From NCBI RefSeq assembly GCF_012641075.1, contig NZ_JAAXLJ010000002.1, forward strand, positions 147,975-211,974: a stretch of DNA of 64,000 bases. The letters run 5' to 3'. This DNA is from Secundilactobacillus angelensis (GTDB taxonomy: Bacteria > Bacillota > Bacilli > Lactobacillales > Lactobacillaceae). Below the pieces are notes generated by a model, which did not search any database, had not been told where the DNA came from, and was given only the letters and a program-made list of their open reading frames with translations. The position numbers and the translations under genes are program-made. Position 1 is the first letter of the stretch. Every line of letters starts with the position of its first letter. Below, one piece after another: positions 46,178 to 55,300 of this stretch.

Positions 46178-46843
46178 TTAGATGATGATTTGCGGCTTTA
46201 GTCGTTCGAGAGTTTTATCACCAAACCCATTGACGTTTTTGAGATCATCAACCGATTTAAACCCACCATGTTCTTGTCGATATGCCAAAATCTTTTCAGC
46301 CTTTTTCTCACCCACGCCATCTAATTGCTGCAGAGCCGTTGCATCCGCGGTATTAATATTCACCTGGGGTGCTGCACTTTCAGAACTAGCAGCTCCACCA
46401 GTCGTGGCCGTTCCTGCTGAAGAAGCTGGTATCTCTTCACCATGTTTTGGGATGTACACAACCTGCGAATCAGTTAATTTTTGTGCCAAATTCACTTGTT
46501 TCTGATCAGCTCTACTGGTGAATCCCCCTGCCAATTGAACGGCATCGATCACTCGCATTGTCGACTCAACTTTCTTCATGCCAGGCTGTTTAACTTCACC
46601 TTTGACGTCCACATACATCGTCGTACTGACACTCGTTTGACTAGTCGTGGCAGCAGAACTTGCTGTTGTGGTTCCTTCAGCGCTAGACATAATTGATTCT
46701 GATGCAAACGCAGGTTGTGAGTCAGCCACTGGTTGCTGACCAAAAAATAAAAAGCCCACTGTAATCAAGGTGGTAAGACCCAACCCGATGATGATCCATG
46801 TTTGGCGAGTACTGTTTTCTAGCAATTCCTTTAACCTATCCAC
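46178..46843 (-). CDS. comEA: ComEA, DNA-binding competence protein
   Basis: 221 residues from GTG at 46843, 8 nt after GGGAG; the GTG at 46852 lies on that site. One transmembrane helix (about residues 16-36), a Ser/Thr-rich spacer, an SLBB-like domain (about 75-135, Y-V-D-V-K-G-E-V-K-Q-P-G) and a C-terminal double helix-hairpin-helix domain (about 160-221, V-N-I-N-T-A-D-A and L-D-G-V-G-E-K-K-A). It catches incoming double-stranded DNA outside the membrane. First of the comE genes. Confidence 0.95.
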   Translation of the reverse strand: MDRLKELLENSTRQTWIIIGLGLTTLITVGFLFFGQQPVADSQPAFASESIMSSAEGTTTASSAATTSQTSVSTTMYVDVKGEVKQPGMKKVESTMRVIDAVQLAGGFTSRADQKQVNLAQKLTDSQVVYIPKHGEEIPASSAGTATTGGAASSESAAPQVNINTADATALQQLDGVGEKKAEKILAYRQEHGGFKSVDDLKNVNGFGDKTLERLKPQIII

Positions 46844-46889
46844 TTTTTTCACTCCCTTCTATACTAAAACTAACTACGAAAGGCCAGAC

Positions 46890-46932
46890 AAAAACGTTCC
46901 AAGAAGATCAATTTCTTCTTGGAACGTTTTTT
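46890..46932 (-). terminator. terminator after sepM
   Basis: AAAAACGTTCCAAGAAG pairs with CTTCTTGGAACGTTTTT around a 9-nt loop. It separates the ftsW-to-sepM unit from comEA. Confidence 0.9.
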
Positions 46933-47980
46933 AACGATGCGTATTCAAATAGTGAACAGCTTGATTGAAGGTTGAAACGGGAACAACCTTCATGTGTGGT
47001 GCGACTTTTTTAGCCGTCTTTTTGGCTAACTGGTAATTTGTGACATGACCAGGTTCAAGTTGCAAAACCGCTTTAGTTGGCTTCAAATACGGGGCGAAAA
47101 AGATTGTTGCGCCAGCTTTTTTAGCCGCGACAACTTTTTTATCGATACCGCCAATTTCACCCACAGTACCATCAGGATTAATCGTTCCAGTTCCAGCAAT
47201 GTTTTGCCCATGACGAATATTTTGCTTGGTCAACTGACCATAGATTTGCAAGCTAAACATTAACCCCCCTGATGGGCCGCCAATTTGACCTGGATCGACT
47301 TTCACATCAGGATTGGTTTTGATCTTCACATTATCCGTCAGAATAATGCCAATGCCAGTCTTGCCACTTGATAGTTTAATCAACGGTGCGGTGGCAGTCC
47401 TTAGCTTGCCATCATGTTGATACTGAACCCGCAAGCGATCTCCAACCGCTTTTTTGGCAATATACTTTTGAAAACCGAATGCACTTTGGAAGTGGTGCCC
47501 ATCAACTTTAGTAATGGTGTCTCCCACCTTCAGCTGATGCTTAAACTGTGAATTTTTCTGCACTTCCATGACATAAATACCTAAATAGTCTTTAGTCACC
47601 TTTTTATGGGCAGCTTTGACTGCCACCGCTTTTGCTTCATTAATTGCACTCTGCATGTAAAAATCCTGCATTTTGACATATGTATCGTTACTTTGTCCAC
47701 CAGTAACGCTTTGTTCACTTTCAACAGAAGCATACGGTGAAATTTTTGCCATTAGATAGGTCACAGGATGTGCTTGAGCCAATTTAACCGAGGTGATCAT
47801 AAACTTACCTGGATGCTTATCAGGATAATTCTTAATCTTAACAAATGATTTTAAATTATCCGCTGAGCCAGGTGATTCAATGTATGATGGCATCGGCCAA
47901 AAGAAGGCAGCCAGAATCAAAATGGCTAAAACGATGCCAATCCCATTTCGAAGAAATCTTTTTCGCGTTTGTTTATTCAT
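46931..47980 (-). CDS. sepM: SepM-family PDZ-containing Lon-type protease
   Basis: 349 residues. One N-terminal helix (about 12-30) anchors the protein; a PDZ domain (about 130-200) contains V-G-D-T-I-T-K-V-D-G; the Lon-like peptidase domain has Ser237 in G-P-S-G-G-L and Lys282 in I-D-K-K-V, 45 residues apart as required for the Ser-Lys dyad. Related to Bacillus YlbL and streptococcal SepM, which trims a competence pheromone. No pheromone gene lies nearby, so substrate is unknown. It follows coaD immediately. Confidence 0.93.
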   Translation of the reverse strand: MNKQTRKRFLRNGIGIVLAILILAAFFWPMPSYIESPGSADNLKSFVKIKNYPDKHPGKFMITSVKLAQAHPVTYLMAKISPYASVESEQSVTGGQSNDTYVKMQDFYMQSAINEAKAVAVKAAHKKVTKDYLGIYVMEVQKNSQFKHQLKVGDTITKVDGHHFQSAFGFQKYIAKKAVGDRLRVQYQHDGKLRTATAPLIKLSSGKTGIGIILTDNVKIKTNPDVKVDPGQIGGPSGGLMFSLQIYGQLTKQNIRHGQNIAGTGTINPDGTVGEIGGIDKKVVAAKKAGATIFFAPYLKPTKAVLQLEPGHVTNYQLAKKTAKKVAPHMKVVPVSTFNQAVHYLNTHR

Positions 47981-47981
47981 A

Positions 47982-48464
47982 TTATTCTGACCTTTGTCTT
48001 TGATTTAAAGCTTCGGCGACCGCTGGCGGCACCAGCTTAGAAATATCACCGTGAAAATGAAGGACTTCTTTCAGTAAAGAAGATGAAATAAAGGCAAACT
48101 TCGGATCGGTTACCAAAAAAACGGATTCAATAGAATCGTCCAGGTAGTGGTTCATGTTAGCAATCCCCGACTCGTACGATAGATCCTTTGAGTCCCGGAG
48201 GCCACGCACAATAACGCTAGCACCAACCTTTTTAACGAATTGAACGGTCAGACCAGATTCTGTTTGAACGGTAACGTTAGGTAAATGAGCAACACTTTTT
48301 TTAATCAAAGCAACCCGTTCTTCTGGCGCAAACAACATGTTTTTGCTGATGTTGATCCCCACTGTAACGATTACCTGATCAAAAAGTTTGCTTGCCCGTT
48401 CAATAATATTTAAGTGTCCTAGCGTCAATGGGTCAAAACTACCAGGATAAACTGCAATTGTCAT
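47982..48464 (-). CDS. coaD: phosphopantetheine adenylyltransferase
   Basis: 160 residues, exact family length. N-terminal A-V-Y-P-G-S-F-D-P-L-T-L-G-H has the nucleotide-binding T-x-G-H (14-17), and I-S-S-S-L-L-K-E matches the C-terminal motif. Fourth step of coenzyme A synthesis. Start overlaps the rsmD stop by one base. Confidence 0.98.
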   Translation of the reverse strand: MTIAVYPGSFDPLTLGHLNIIERASKLFDQVIVTVGINISKNMLFAPEERVALIKKSVAHLPNVTVQTESGLTVQFVKKVGASVIVRGLRDSKDLSYESGIANMNHYLDDSIESVFLVTDPKFAFISSSLLKEVLHFHGDISKLVPPAVAEALNQRQRSE

Positions 48465-49027
48465 TACTGGACACCCCCTTGATAACGGTAAACCGTAATT
48501 TTGGTAATCCCATAAGACTTCTCAACTATGCGGGTGCAATCGCCAATTTCTGCTGGTAAATCAGCTTCTTGATTGGTTTCACACATGATTCGACAATCTG
48601 GGTTGAGTAGTTGACTACTAATCAATTCCAAGATTTCTTTGACAATTTTTTGTTCACGGTAAGGCGGATCAAAATAGATTAAATCGAAGGATTCATGCTG
48701 CGCTTGAAGCTGTTTCAAAGCGATCTCTGCATCTCGTTTGATCACCGTAAACTTATCGGGCTCTTTGGTCACTTCAATATTCTGGTCAATTGTTTTGATT
48801 GCGGCAGCTTGCCGGTCAATTAACACGGCATGGTCAATACCACGAGACACGCCTTCAATGCTAAGCCCGCCAGAGCCTGCAAAAAGATCCAAACTTCTAC
48901 CGCCATCAAAATAAGGACCAAGAATATTGAACATGGCCTCTTTAACCTTGTCCGTCGTGGGCCGAGTTTTCATTCCGGGAACCGCTTTTAGACGGCGACC
49001 CCCATACTCTCCTGCAACAACCCGCAT
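48464..49027 (-). CDS. rsmD: 16S rRNA m2G966 methyltransferase
   Basis: 187 residues. SAM-binding D-L-F-A-G-S-G-G-L-S-I-E at 47-58 and the catalytic D-P-P-Y at 120-123 identify RsmD. Modifies a guanine in the small-subunit decoding region. Its start overlaps the ylbG stop by one base and its stop overlaps coaD, so all three are coupled. Confidence 0.97.
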   Translation of the reverse strand: MRVVAGEYGGRRLKAVPGMKTRPTTDKVKEAMFNILGPYFDGGRSLDLFAGSGGLSIEGVSRGIDHAVLIDRQAAAIKTIDQNIEVTKEPDKFTVIKRDAEIALKQLQAQHESFDLIYFDPPYREQKIVKEILELISSQLLNPDCRIMCETNQEADLPAEIGDCTRIVEKSYGITKITVYRYQGGVQ

Positions 49028-49314
49028 TACTCTTCATCCTCCTCAAAATTAATTTGATCTTCCTGTACTTTTTGCTCACCGGATAGCCCCAGCAGCGCCA
49101 TTAATTCATTTCGAGGTGATTCAATGATTCGCTTCACAAAACGAAGCTGTTTCAACCGGCCAATGGTCTCTTTTGCCTCATCTTCGTTCACATAAATAAC
49201 GGCATACCGCATCCGTTTTGAAACGTACTCAAGATGACCATATCGTTTGAGTTGCCGAACTTGCCGCAAACTTGAAACGTACACGACCAAGCTCGTTCGT
49301 GCTTGCACATCCAT
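49027..49314 (-). CDS. ylbG: YlbG family protein (DUF2129)
   Basis: 95 residues from ATG at 49314, after GGGG. The sequence R-T-S-L-V-V-Y and R-Y-G-H-L-E-Y-V-S-K-R-M-R-Y-A-V-I-Y-V matches UPF0298/YlbG. The C-terminus is acidic. Function unknown. It lies 4 nt after ftsW and overlaps rsmD by one base, as in other Firmicutes. Confidence 0.92.
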   Translation of the reverse strand: MDVQARTSLVVYVSSLRQVRQLKRYGHLEYVSKRMRYAVIYVNEDEAKETIGRLKQLRFVKRIIESPRNELMALLGLSGEQKVQEDQINFEEDEE

Positions 49315-49318
49315 ATTT

Positions 49319-50521
49319 TTAACCCCGCTTTCGACGTTCTTGTGCACTTATATTTAAAATAATTCCTAATGAAAGTGTCAGTGAAAACATACTGGATCCA
49401 CCATAACTGATAAACGGAAATGTAACACCAGTGATGGGTAGCCAACCGACGACCCCGCCGACATTAATGAATGCTTGAACAGCGAAGTAGGTTGCCACAC
49501 CATAGCAAACTAGTGTATTGAACGAATCAGTTGATTGAATTCCAATCCGAATAATTTGCCAAATGATGATCCCTAATAAAATCATTATGGTCACGACCCC
49601 AATCAATCCGAGTTCTTCACTGGTGATTGCCATGATAAAATCGGTATTGGGTTCGGGCAAGTACCCACGTTTCTGAATTGAATTACCAAGTCCGACGCCG
49701 AAGAGTCCACCATTGCTCAGGGCATAATAGGAATTGACCAGTTGTTGACCAGAACCATTAGCATGCCCAAATGGATCAACAAAGGCCACTAATCGAGCCA
49801 GCTTATACGACTTAATCGTACCTGACTCAGAAAGCTTCAACGCAATCGGAAAAATAACCACAGCGATGACTGCTGCAACCCCGGCTAATATTCCATAACT
49901 CTTGATGAATGAATACCCGCTGCTTAAACAGACAATGAACACAATGGCGGAAATAATGACAGCACTTCCCATATCCGGCTGAATAAAGACTAAACCAATC
50001 AAAATAGCACTCATGAGTACGGGAAACCACATGCTGCGCCACCAATGACCATCGACAATGTCATCAGGCGTATCGGACATCGTGAGCGTCCTGGCCATGA
50101 AAAGAATCAGCACAACTTTAACCAATTCAGCTGGCTGAACGCTGAACGGTCCGAGTCGAAACCACCCAGCAGCCCCATTAATGGTTTTACCAACGATCAG
50201 TAACCCAAACAGGGCAAATACTAAAACCAGATATAATGCACCCATTACCTTGCCACTTTTGATAAAGTGCGGTGGCAACATAAACATGAATAACACGATA
50301 ACAAACCCGATCAGAACAAAAAGGAGTTGCTTAAATAGATAACTGATTGGTGTTGACCCCATCTGAACCGCAACGTTTGAACTGGATGAGTAAACCATGA
50401 CCACACCAATACCGCATAAAATTAAATAGGGTATCAGTAACCAGTAATCCAAATCTTTTAACTTTCTCACGCTGAATGCGTCTCGTATTTCCATTAACCT
50501 CGTAGCTAACCAATTTTGCAT
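49319..50521 (-). CDS. ftsW: SEDS family peptidoglycan glycosyltransferase (FtsW-like)
   Basis: 400 residues with about ten membrane helices. SEDS markers are N-G-A-A-G-W-F-R-L-G-P-F-S-V-Q-P-A-E, the catalytic-region F-V-D-P-F (Asp about 250) and the final P-F-I-S-Y-G-G-S-S-M. Polymerises glycan strands with a class B penicillin-binding protein. FtsW (division) fits the location in the ylb-type cluster; RodA is the alternative. Confidence 0.93.
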   Translation of the reverse strand: MQNWLATRLMEIRDAFSVRKLKDLDYWLLIPYLILCGIGVVMVYSSSSNVAVQMGSTPISYLFKQLLFVLIGFVIVLFMFMLPPHFIKSGKVMGALYLVLVFALFGLLIVGKTINGAAGWFRLGPFSVQPAELVKVVLILFMARTLTMSDTPDDIVDGHWWRSMWFPVLMSAILIGLVFIQPDMGSAVIISAIVFIVCLSSGYSFIKSYGILAGVAAVIAVVIFPIALKLSESGTIKSYKLARLVAFVDPFGHANGSGQQLVNSYYALSNGGLFGVGLGNSIQKRGYLPEPNTDFIMAITSEELGLIGVVTIMILLGIIIWQIIRIGIQSTDSFNTLVCYGVATYFAVQAFINVGGVVGWLPITGVTFPFISYGGSSMFSLTLSLGIILNISAQERRKRG

Positions 50522-50652
50522 CTAAAAAATCCCCAAACTACTCCACTAAATTTTCTGAATAAACTCACTTGATTATAGCATATTGGCAGGTTTTGAGGTA
50601 AATCCATATAAAAGCTTTAAAATTTCACTAACGAAAACTAGAATTAATACGC

Positions 50653-50710
50653 AAAAAAATCCCATTGTAGTAGCAAAATGATTAATTCACTTTGCAACTA
50701 CAATGAGATT
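50653..50710 (-). terminator. terminator of typA
   Basis: AATCTCATTGTAGT(T)GCAAA pairs with TTTGC(T)ACTACAATGGGATT around a 10-15 nt loop, then TTTTTT on the minus strand. Confidence 0.8.
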
Positions 50711-50738
50711 ACATTATTTATTAACTTAAGTCGAAGAT

Positions 50739-52574
50739 CTAGTTGTGACGAGCCCGCTTAGCAGCCTTTTCACGTTCGTTAGTATTCAGAATTTGCTTCC
50801 GAAGACGAACATGATTAGGGGTAACTTCACAATATTCGTCAGTGTTCAAGAATTCAAGTGATTCTTCAAGTGACAAATGAGTAGGTGTCTTGATACGAGC
50901 CATGTCGTCAGAACCAGCAGCACGGACGTTGGTCAAGTTCTTACCCTTAGTGATGTTAACGGTAATATCGTTTTCACGGCTATTTTCACCAACGATCATA
51001 CCTTCGTACACATCAGTACCTGGATCAATCAGCAACGTACCACGAGATTCAATACCCATCATGGCATAAGTGGTTGCCTTACCAGAATTCATTGAAACTA
51101 GAGTACCCTTCTTACGACCAGGGTTCCAGTTCTTAATTACTGGCGCATACTTTTCGAAAGTATGGTTCATGATTCCATATCCACGAGTCATTGACATGAA
51201 TTCAGTTGAATACCCGATCAAGCCACGTGAAGGTGCTAAGAAGGTCAAACGAGTTTGACCATTATCAGTACTCTCCATATTTTGCATCTCACCCTTACGT
51301 TGTGAAAGGGAATCGATAACGCTACCGGTGTATTCGTCAGGAGTATCGATTTGAACTTCTTCAAATGGTTCTGACTTAACGCCTTCAACATCACGATAGA
51401 TAACTTCTGGACGTGATACTTGAAGTTCAAAGCCTTCACGACGGAGGGTTTCAATCAAGATTGATAAATGCAATTCACCACGGCCAGAAACAACCCATGC
51501 ACCTGGTTCATCAGTATCATCAACACGGAGCGAAACATCAGTTTCAAGCTCAGTCTTCAAACGTTGTTCCAATTGACGACTGGTCACAAACTTACCGTCT
51601 TGACCAGCAAATGGTGAGTTGTTAGTCCGGAATGTCATCTGCAAAGTTGGTTCGTCAATCCGTAAAATTGGCAATGCTTCTTGAGTATCAGAAGCGGTCA
51701 CCGTTTCACCAACGTTGATATCTTCCATCCCAGATACGGCAATCAAGTCACCGGCTTTAGCTTCGTTGATTTCAAGACGCTTCAAGCCAAAGTAACCAAA
51801 CAACTTAGTTACACGGAAGTTCTTAGTGCTACCGTCTAACTTCATAACTGTAACGTTATCACCAACCTTGATGCTGCCACGGAAAATCCGGCCAATACCA
51901 ACACGACCAACGAAATCGTTGTAGTCTAGTAAGGCAACTTGGAATTGAAGTGGTTCGTCTGAGTTGTCAATTGGTGAAGGAATCCGGTCAATGATGGTAT
52001 CAAAGACTGGCTTCATGGTGTGTTCTTGAGTTGCAATATCAGGATCGTAACTGGATGTCCCGTTCATAGCCGAGGCATAAACCACTGGGAAATCAAGTTG
52101 ATCTTCGTCGGCACCTAATTCAATGAATAGGTCCAACACTTCATCAACAACTTCTGAAGGACGAGCGCCTGGGCGGTCAACCTTGTTGATTACAACAATT
52201 GGTGTTAAATGTTGATCTAATGCTTTTTTCAAAACAAAACGAGTTTGCGGCATTGTGCCTTCAAAGGCATCAACAACAAGCAAAACGCCATCAACCATTC
52301 GCATGATCCGTTCAACTTCACCACCGAAGTCAGCATGTCCTGGGGTATCCAAGATGTTGATCTGCTTATCCCCATAACGGACTGCGGTGTTCTTTGAAAG
52401 GATCGTAATCCCACGTTCCTTTTCGATATCGTTAGAGTCCAACGCACGGTCTGCAATCTCCGTGTGTTCATCTAAAGTATCTGATTGTTTCATTAATTCA
52501 TTAACCAAGGTAGTCTTACCGTGGTCAACGTGGGCAATAATTGCGATGTTACGAATGTCATCTCTGGTTTTCAA
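50739..52574 (-). CDS. typA: TypA/BipA ribosome-associated GTPase
   Basis: 611 residues. G1 [11 protein letters not shown]3 D-T-P-G-H-A-D-F, G4 N-K-V-D-R-P, then beta-barrel and two alpha-beta domains in the EF-G-like order with a BipA C-terminal domain. Acts in ribosome assembly and stress, notably cold. Single-gene unit. Confidence 0.98.
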   Translation of the reverse strand: MKTRDDIRNIAIIAHVDHGKTTLVNELMKQSDTLDEHTEIADRALDSNDIEKERGITILSKNTAVRYGDKQINILDTPGHADFGGEVERIMRMVDGVLLVVDAFEGTMPQTRFVLKKALDQHLTPIVVINKVDRPGARPSEVVDEVLDLFIELGADEDQLDFPVVYASAMNGTSSYDPDIATQEHTMKPVFDTIIDRIPSPIDNSDEPLQFQVALLDYNDFVGRVGIGRIFRGSIKVGDNVTVMKLDGSTKNFRVTKLFGYFGLKRLEINEAKAGDLIAVSGMEDINVGETVTASDTQEALPILRIDEPTLQMTFRTNNSPFAGQDGKFVTSRQLEQRLKTELETDVSLRVDDTDEPGAWVVSGRGELHLSILIETLRREGFELQVSRPEVIYRDVEGVKSEPFEEVQIDTPDEYTGSVIDSLSQRKGEMQNMESTDNGQTRLTFLAPSRGLIGYSTEFMSMTRGYGIMNHTFEKYAPVIKNWNPGRKKGTLVSMNSGKATTYAMMGIESRGTLLIDPGTDVYEGMIVGENSRENDITVNITKGKNLTNVRAAGSDDMARIKTPTHLSLEESLEFLNTDEYCEVTPNHVRLRKQILNTNEREKAAKRARHN

Positions 52575-52670
52575 AATCTTGTTCTTCCTTTCATAAACGC
52601 GTGAATCTTCATTATTTAACGGTCAAACTGTAGCGCAGTCTCCACACTCTACACCTTGACTTAACGCCAT

Positions 52671-52696
52671 AAAAAAACTGTGACCAGCGTCACAGT
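52671..52696 (-). terminator. terminator of the phosphatase gene
   Basis: ACTGTGAC-GCTG-GTCACAGT with a T-run on the minus strand; it begins at the stop codon of the inositol-phosphatase-like gene. Confidence 0.85.
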
Positions 52697-53481
52697 CAGA
52701 CGTTTGAACCGATGATTGGCAGAATGTCTTGTTGTGCTTGTACCGTTGCTACCATTACGAAGTCTGATGATAGCATATCTAGAGGCTTCCCGTCAACTGT
52801 TGTCACCGCAAGTCCAAGACTTTCTGCAAGAATCTTGCCGGCACCAAAATCCCACGGTTTCAGGTAAGAAACGTATGCAACCGTTTCACCCTTTAATACA
52901 TGAATCATTTCAATTCCAGCTGAACCGTAAATTCTTAAACCCGAACTCGTCTCCACGACGGTCTGAAAATTATGATAATTGTGCATCACCATTGGGCCAC
53001 TGACACAAATCAACCCATCCCGCAAACTCACATTGGCAGGTGCTGCTAAAACCTCATCGTTGTTGAACACCCCTAAATCAGGACCACCCGAGAGAAGTTG
53101 ATCCCCAATCACATCATAAATATACCCTAAAACACCTTGTCCATCGATATAAAGGGCGATCATGATGGCAAAATGATCCCGCTGTTTAACAAAGTTCATT
53201 GTCCCATCAATAGGGTCAACAACCCAAACCCAGCCTTTAGTCTGACGAATTTGATCACCAAAACCCTCTTCACCTAAAATTTGGCTATCCGGCGCAAACG
53301 TTCGAATTTTACTGATAAGGAATTTTTCGTTTTCCTTATCAACATTTGTAACAAGGTCTTTACGACCCGTTTTTTCTGAGACGTTCAGGCTTTCTTCCAT
53401 CTTCTTGAGAATAAACTCTCGTGATGTATGCAGCCAACGTTTAACGGAGCGATCAATCCGATGAAGTTCTGACTCATTCAT
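52696..53481 (-). CDS. inositol monophosphatase family phosphatase
   Basis: 261 residues, normal length. Metal and catalytic residues are intact: L-G-E-E-G (Glu71/72), D-P-I-D-G-T (89-94) and W-D-F-G-A-G near 219. It removes phosphate from a small phosphorylated molecule with Mg; inositol phosphate, sugar alcohol phosphate or pAp are candidates. It lies 4 nt after the UPF0223 gene, a common Firmicute pair. Confidence 0.95.
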   Translation of the reverse strand: MNESELHRIDRSVKRWLHTSREFILKKMEESLNVSEKTGRKDLVTNVDKENEKFLISKIRTFAPDSQILGEEGFGDQIRQTKGWVWVVDPIDGTMNFVKQRDHFAIMIALYIDGQGVLGYIYDVIGDQLLSGGPDLGVFNNDEVLAAPANVSLRDGLICVSGPMVMHNYHNFQTVVETSSGLRIYGSAGIEMIHVLKGETVAYVSYLKPWDFGAGKILAESLGLAVTTVDGKPLDMLSSDFVMVATVQAQQDILPIIGSNV

Positions 53482-53485
53482 TGCT

Positions 53486-53773
53486 TCAACCCCCTATCGT
53501 CATTTTAACCGACTTTTTACTAGTCTCACGCGCCGTTTTGAGCGTCTGATACCAACTATACCCAGTTAGCCGTTCAAACTGCTTACCCAGCCGTTTTTCT
53601 TGTGATTTCGATGGCACAATCTGTTTAAATGCCGAATACGCTGATAACAAGGCATCTACCGTCACTCCCTGTGAGAGTTCATACGCATCTTCAATTTGCC
53701 GATAAAAAGTCGTCACGGTAACAATTTCATCCGTCGACCAATCTTGCTCCAAGGGATAACTAAAATTTTTCAA
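53486..53773 (-). CDS. UPF0223 family protein (YktA-like)
   Basis: 95 residues from a TTG that follows GGGGTG, giving M-K-N-F-S-Y-P-L-E-Q-D-W-S-T-D-E-I, the family N-terminus. Upstream in-frame codons run into the pdh terminator. Helical, no membrane segment. Function unknown. Exact start position could differ by a few bases. Confidence 0.9.
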   Translation of the reverse strand: MKNFSYPLEQDWSTDEIVTVTTFYRQIEDAYELSQGVTVDALLSAYSAFKQIVPSKSQEKRLGKQFERLTGYSWYQTLKTARETSKKSVKMTIGG

Positions 53774-53822
53774 AATGGCACCCCATCTATTCTTTATTAT
53801 TTCTTCCAGATTATTATACAGC

Positions 53823-53853
53823 AAAAAAGGACCAGGCACATAGCCTGATCCTT
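53823..53853 (-). terminator. terminator of the pdhABCD operon
   Basis: AAGGATCAGGC pairs with GCCTGGTCCTT (one G-U) around a 5-nt loop, then TTTT, on the minus strand after pdhD. Confidence 0.85.
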
Positions 53854-53868
53854 CCGTTAATGTCAAGT

Positions 53869-55293
53869 TTAGATGTGGGTTGGGAAACCAATCGCAACAT
53901 CTGCAGCTTCTTGAATTGGTTCACTCAACGTTGGATGTGGGTGAATGGTTAAAGCAATGTCTTCAGCGTTCATACCGCTGTTAACTGCTAAACTCAATTC
54001 AGCAATCAAATCTGATGCACCTGGTCCAACGACCTGCGCACCAAGAAGGTTATGATCGTCATCCTTAGTGGTTACCAAACGAACGAAGCCATCTGGCTGA
54101 TCCAATGAAACGGCACGTGCATTACCTGCAAATGGGAACTTAGCGGTGCTAACCTCAATGCCCTTATCCTTGGCTTCACTTTGTGTCAAGCCAACAGTAG
54201 CAAGTTCAGGGTCAGCAAAGCAAACGGCTGGCACACCAACCCAATCATTGGCGGTCTTGTTACCAGCAATTGCGCCGGCAGCGGTCTTAGCTTCAAAGAA
54301 GGCTTTGTGAGCCAAGGCTGGGCCTGCAACAATATCACCAATAGCAAAGATGTTTGGAACTGAAGTACGACCTTGTTGATCGACTTCAATCAAACCATGG
54401 TCACCCACTTTAACATCGGTCATTTCAAGACCAAGGTCATCGGTGTTAGCTTTACGACCAACAGTTACCATGCAGTAATCAGCTTTGATCGTTGCTTCTT
54501 TGCCATCTACAGCGTAAGTAACAGTAACAGATTTGTCATCTTGTTCTGCTTTCTTAGCCATAGCACCAGTGATGACGTCGATGCCCTTCTTCTTCATTTG
54601 ACTAAGAACAACTTTGACCATGTCCTTATCGAAGTTAGGCAAGATTGAATCCGTACCTTCGACGATTGTAACGTGTGAACCTAAGTTAGCGTATGCACCA
54701 GCTAATTCAGTTCCAACGTAACCTCCGCCAATAACAACGAATTCTTTAGGAATTTCTGGTAAGTTCAAGCCGCCAGTCGAATCAATGACTCGACCTTCAA
54801 ACTTGAAGCCAGGAATTTCTACTGGACGACTACCAGTTGCAATGATTAAGTTCTTGAACTCAATGGTCAAGCCATCGTCAGCACTCATAAATTGCTTTGG
54901 ACCGGTGGACACAACGCGTAACTTGGTGTTTGAATCAAGTACAGCTTCGCCTTCAACGACCTCCACTTTGTGCTTCTTCAACAACATTTTGACACCGCTG
55001 GTCATACGGTCAACAACCTTTTTTTGTTTCCAATCTTGCGTCTTACTAAAATCAATTGAAGGCGCCTGAGTTGTAATACCAAAGGTTGAGGCATCTTGAG
55101 CTTCCTTAAAGCGGTGGCCTGCATTGATCAATGCCTTCGAAGGCACACAACCAACGTTTAAACAAACACCACCAACATTGCCTTTTTCAATTACCGTCAC
55201 GGTTTGGCCAAGTTCTGCGGCCCGAATAGCAGCTACATAGCCGCCAGGACCGGCACCAATAATGACAGTATCACGTTTTTCAGCATCTGACAT
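53869..55293 (-). CDS. pdhD: dihydrolipoamide dehydrogenase (E3)
   Basis: 474 residues. FAD-binding G-A-G-P-G-G-Y (13-19), redox-active disulfide Cys44/Cys49 in G-V-C-L-N-V-G-C, NAD site G-G-G-Y-V-G-T-E near 190, and the C-terminal H-P-H-P-T-L-S-E active-site His. Re-oxidises the lipoyl groups of the pyruvate dehydrogenase complex, producing NADH. Last gene of the operon. Confidence 0.98.
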   Translation of the reverse strand: MSDAEKRDTVIIGAGPGGYVAAIRAAELGQTVTVIEKGNVGGVCLNVGCVPSKALINAGHRFKEAQDASTFGITTQAPSIDFSKTQDWKQKKVVDRMTSGVKMLLKKHKVEVVEGEAVLDSNTKLRVVSTGPKQFMSADDGLTIEFKNLIIATGSRPVEIPGFKFEGRVIDSTGGLNLPEIPKEFVVIGGGYVGTELAGAYANLGSHVTIVEGTDSILPNFDKDMVKVVLSQMKKKGIDVITGAMAKKAEQDDKSVTVTYAVDGKEATIKADYCMVTVGRKANTDDLGLEMTDVKVGDHGLIEVDQQGRTSVPNIFAIGDIVAGPALAHKAFFEAKTAAGAIAGNKTANDWVGVPAVCFADPELATVGLTQSEAKDKGIEVSTAKFPFAGNARAVSLDQPDGFVRLVTTKDDDHNLLGAQVVGPGASDLIAELSLAVNSGMNAEDIALTIHPHPTLSEPIQEAADVAIGFPTHI

Positions 55294-55300
55294 ATAAGGG

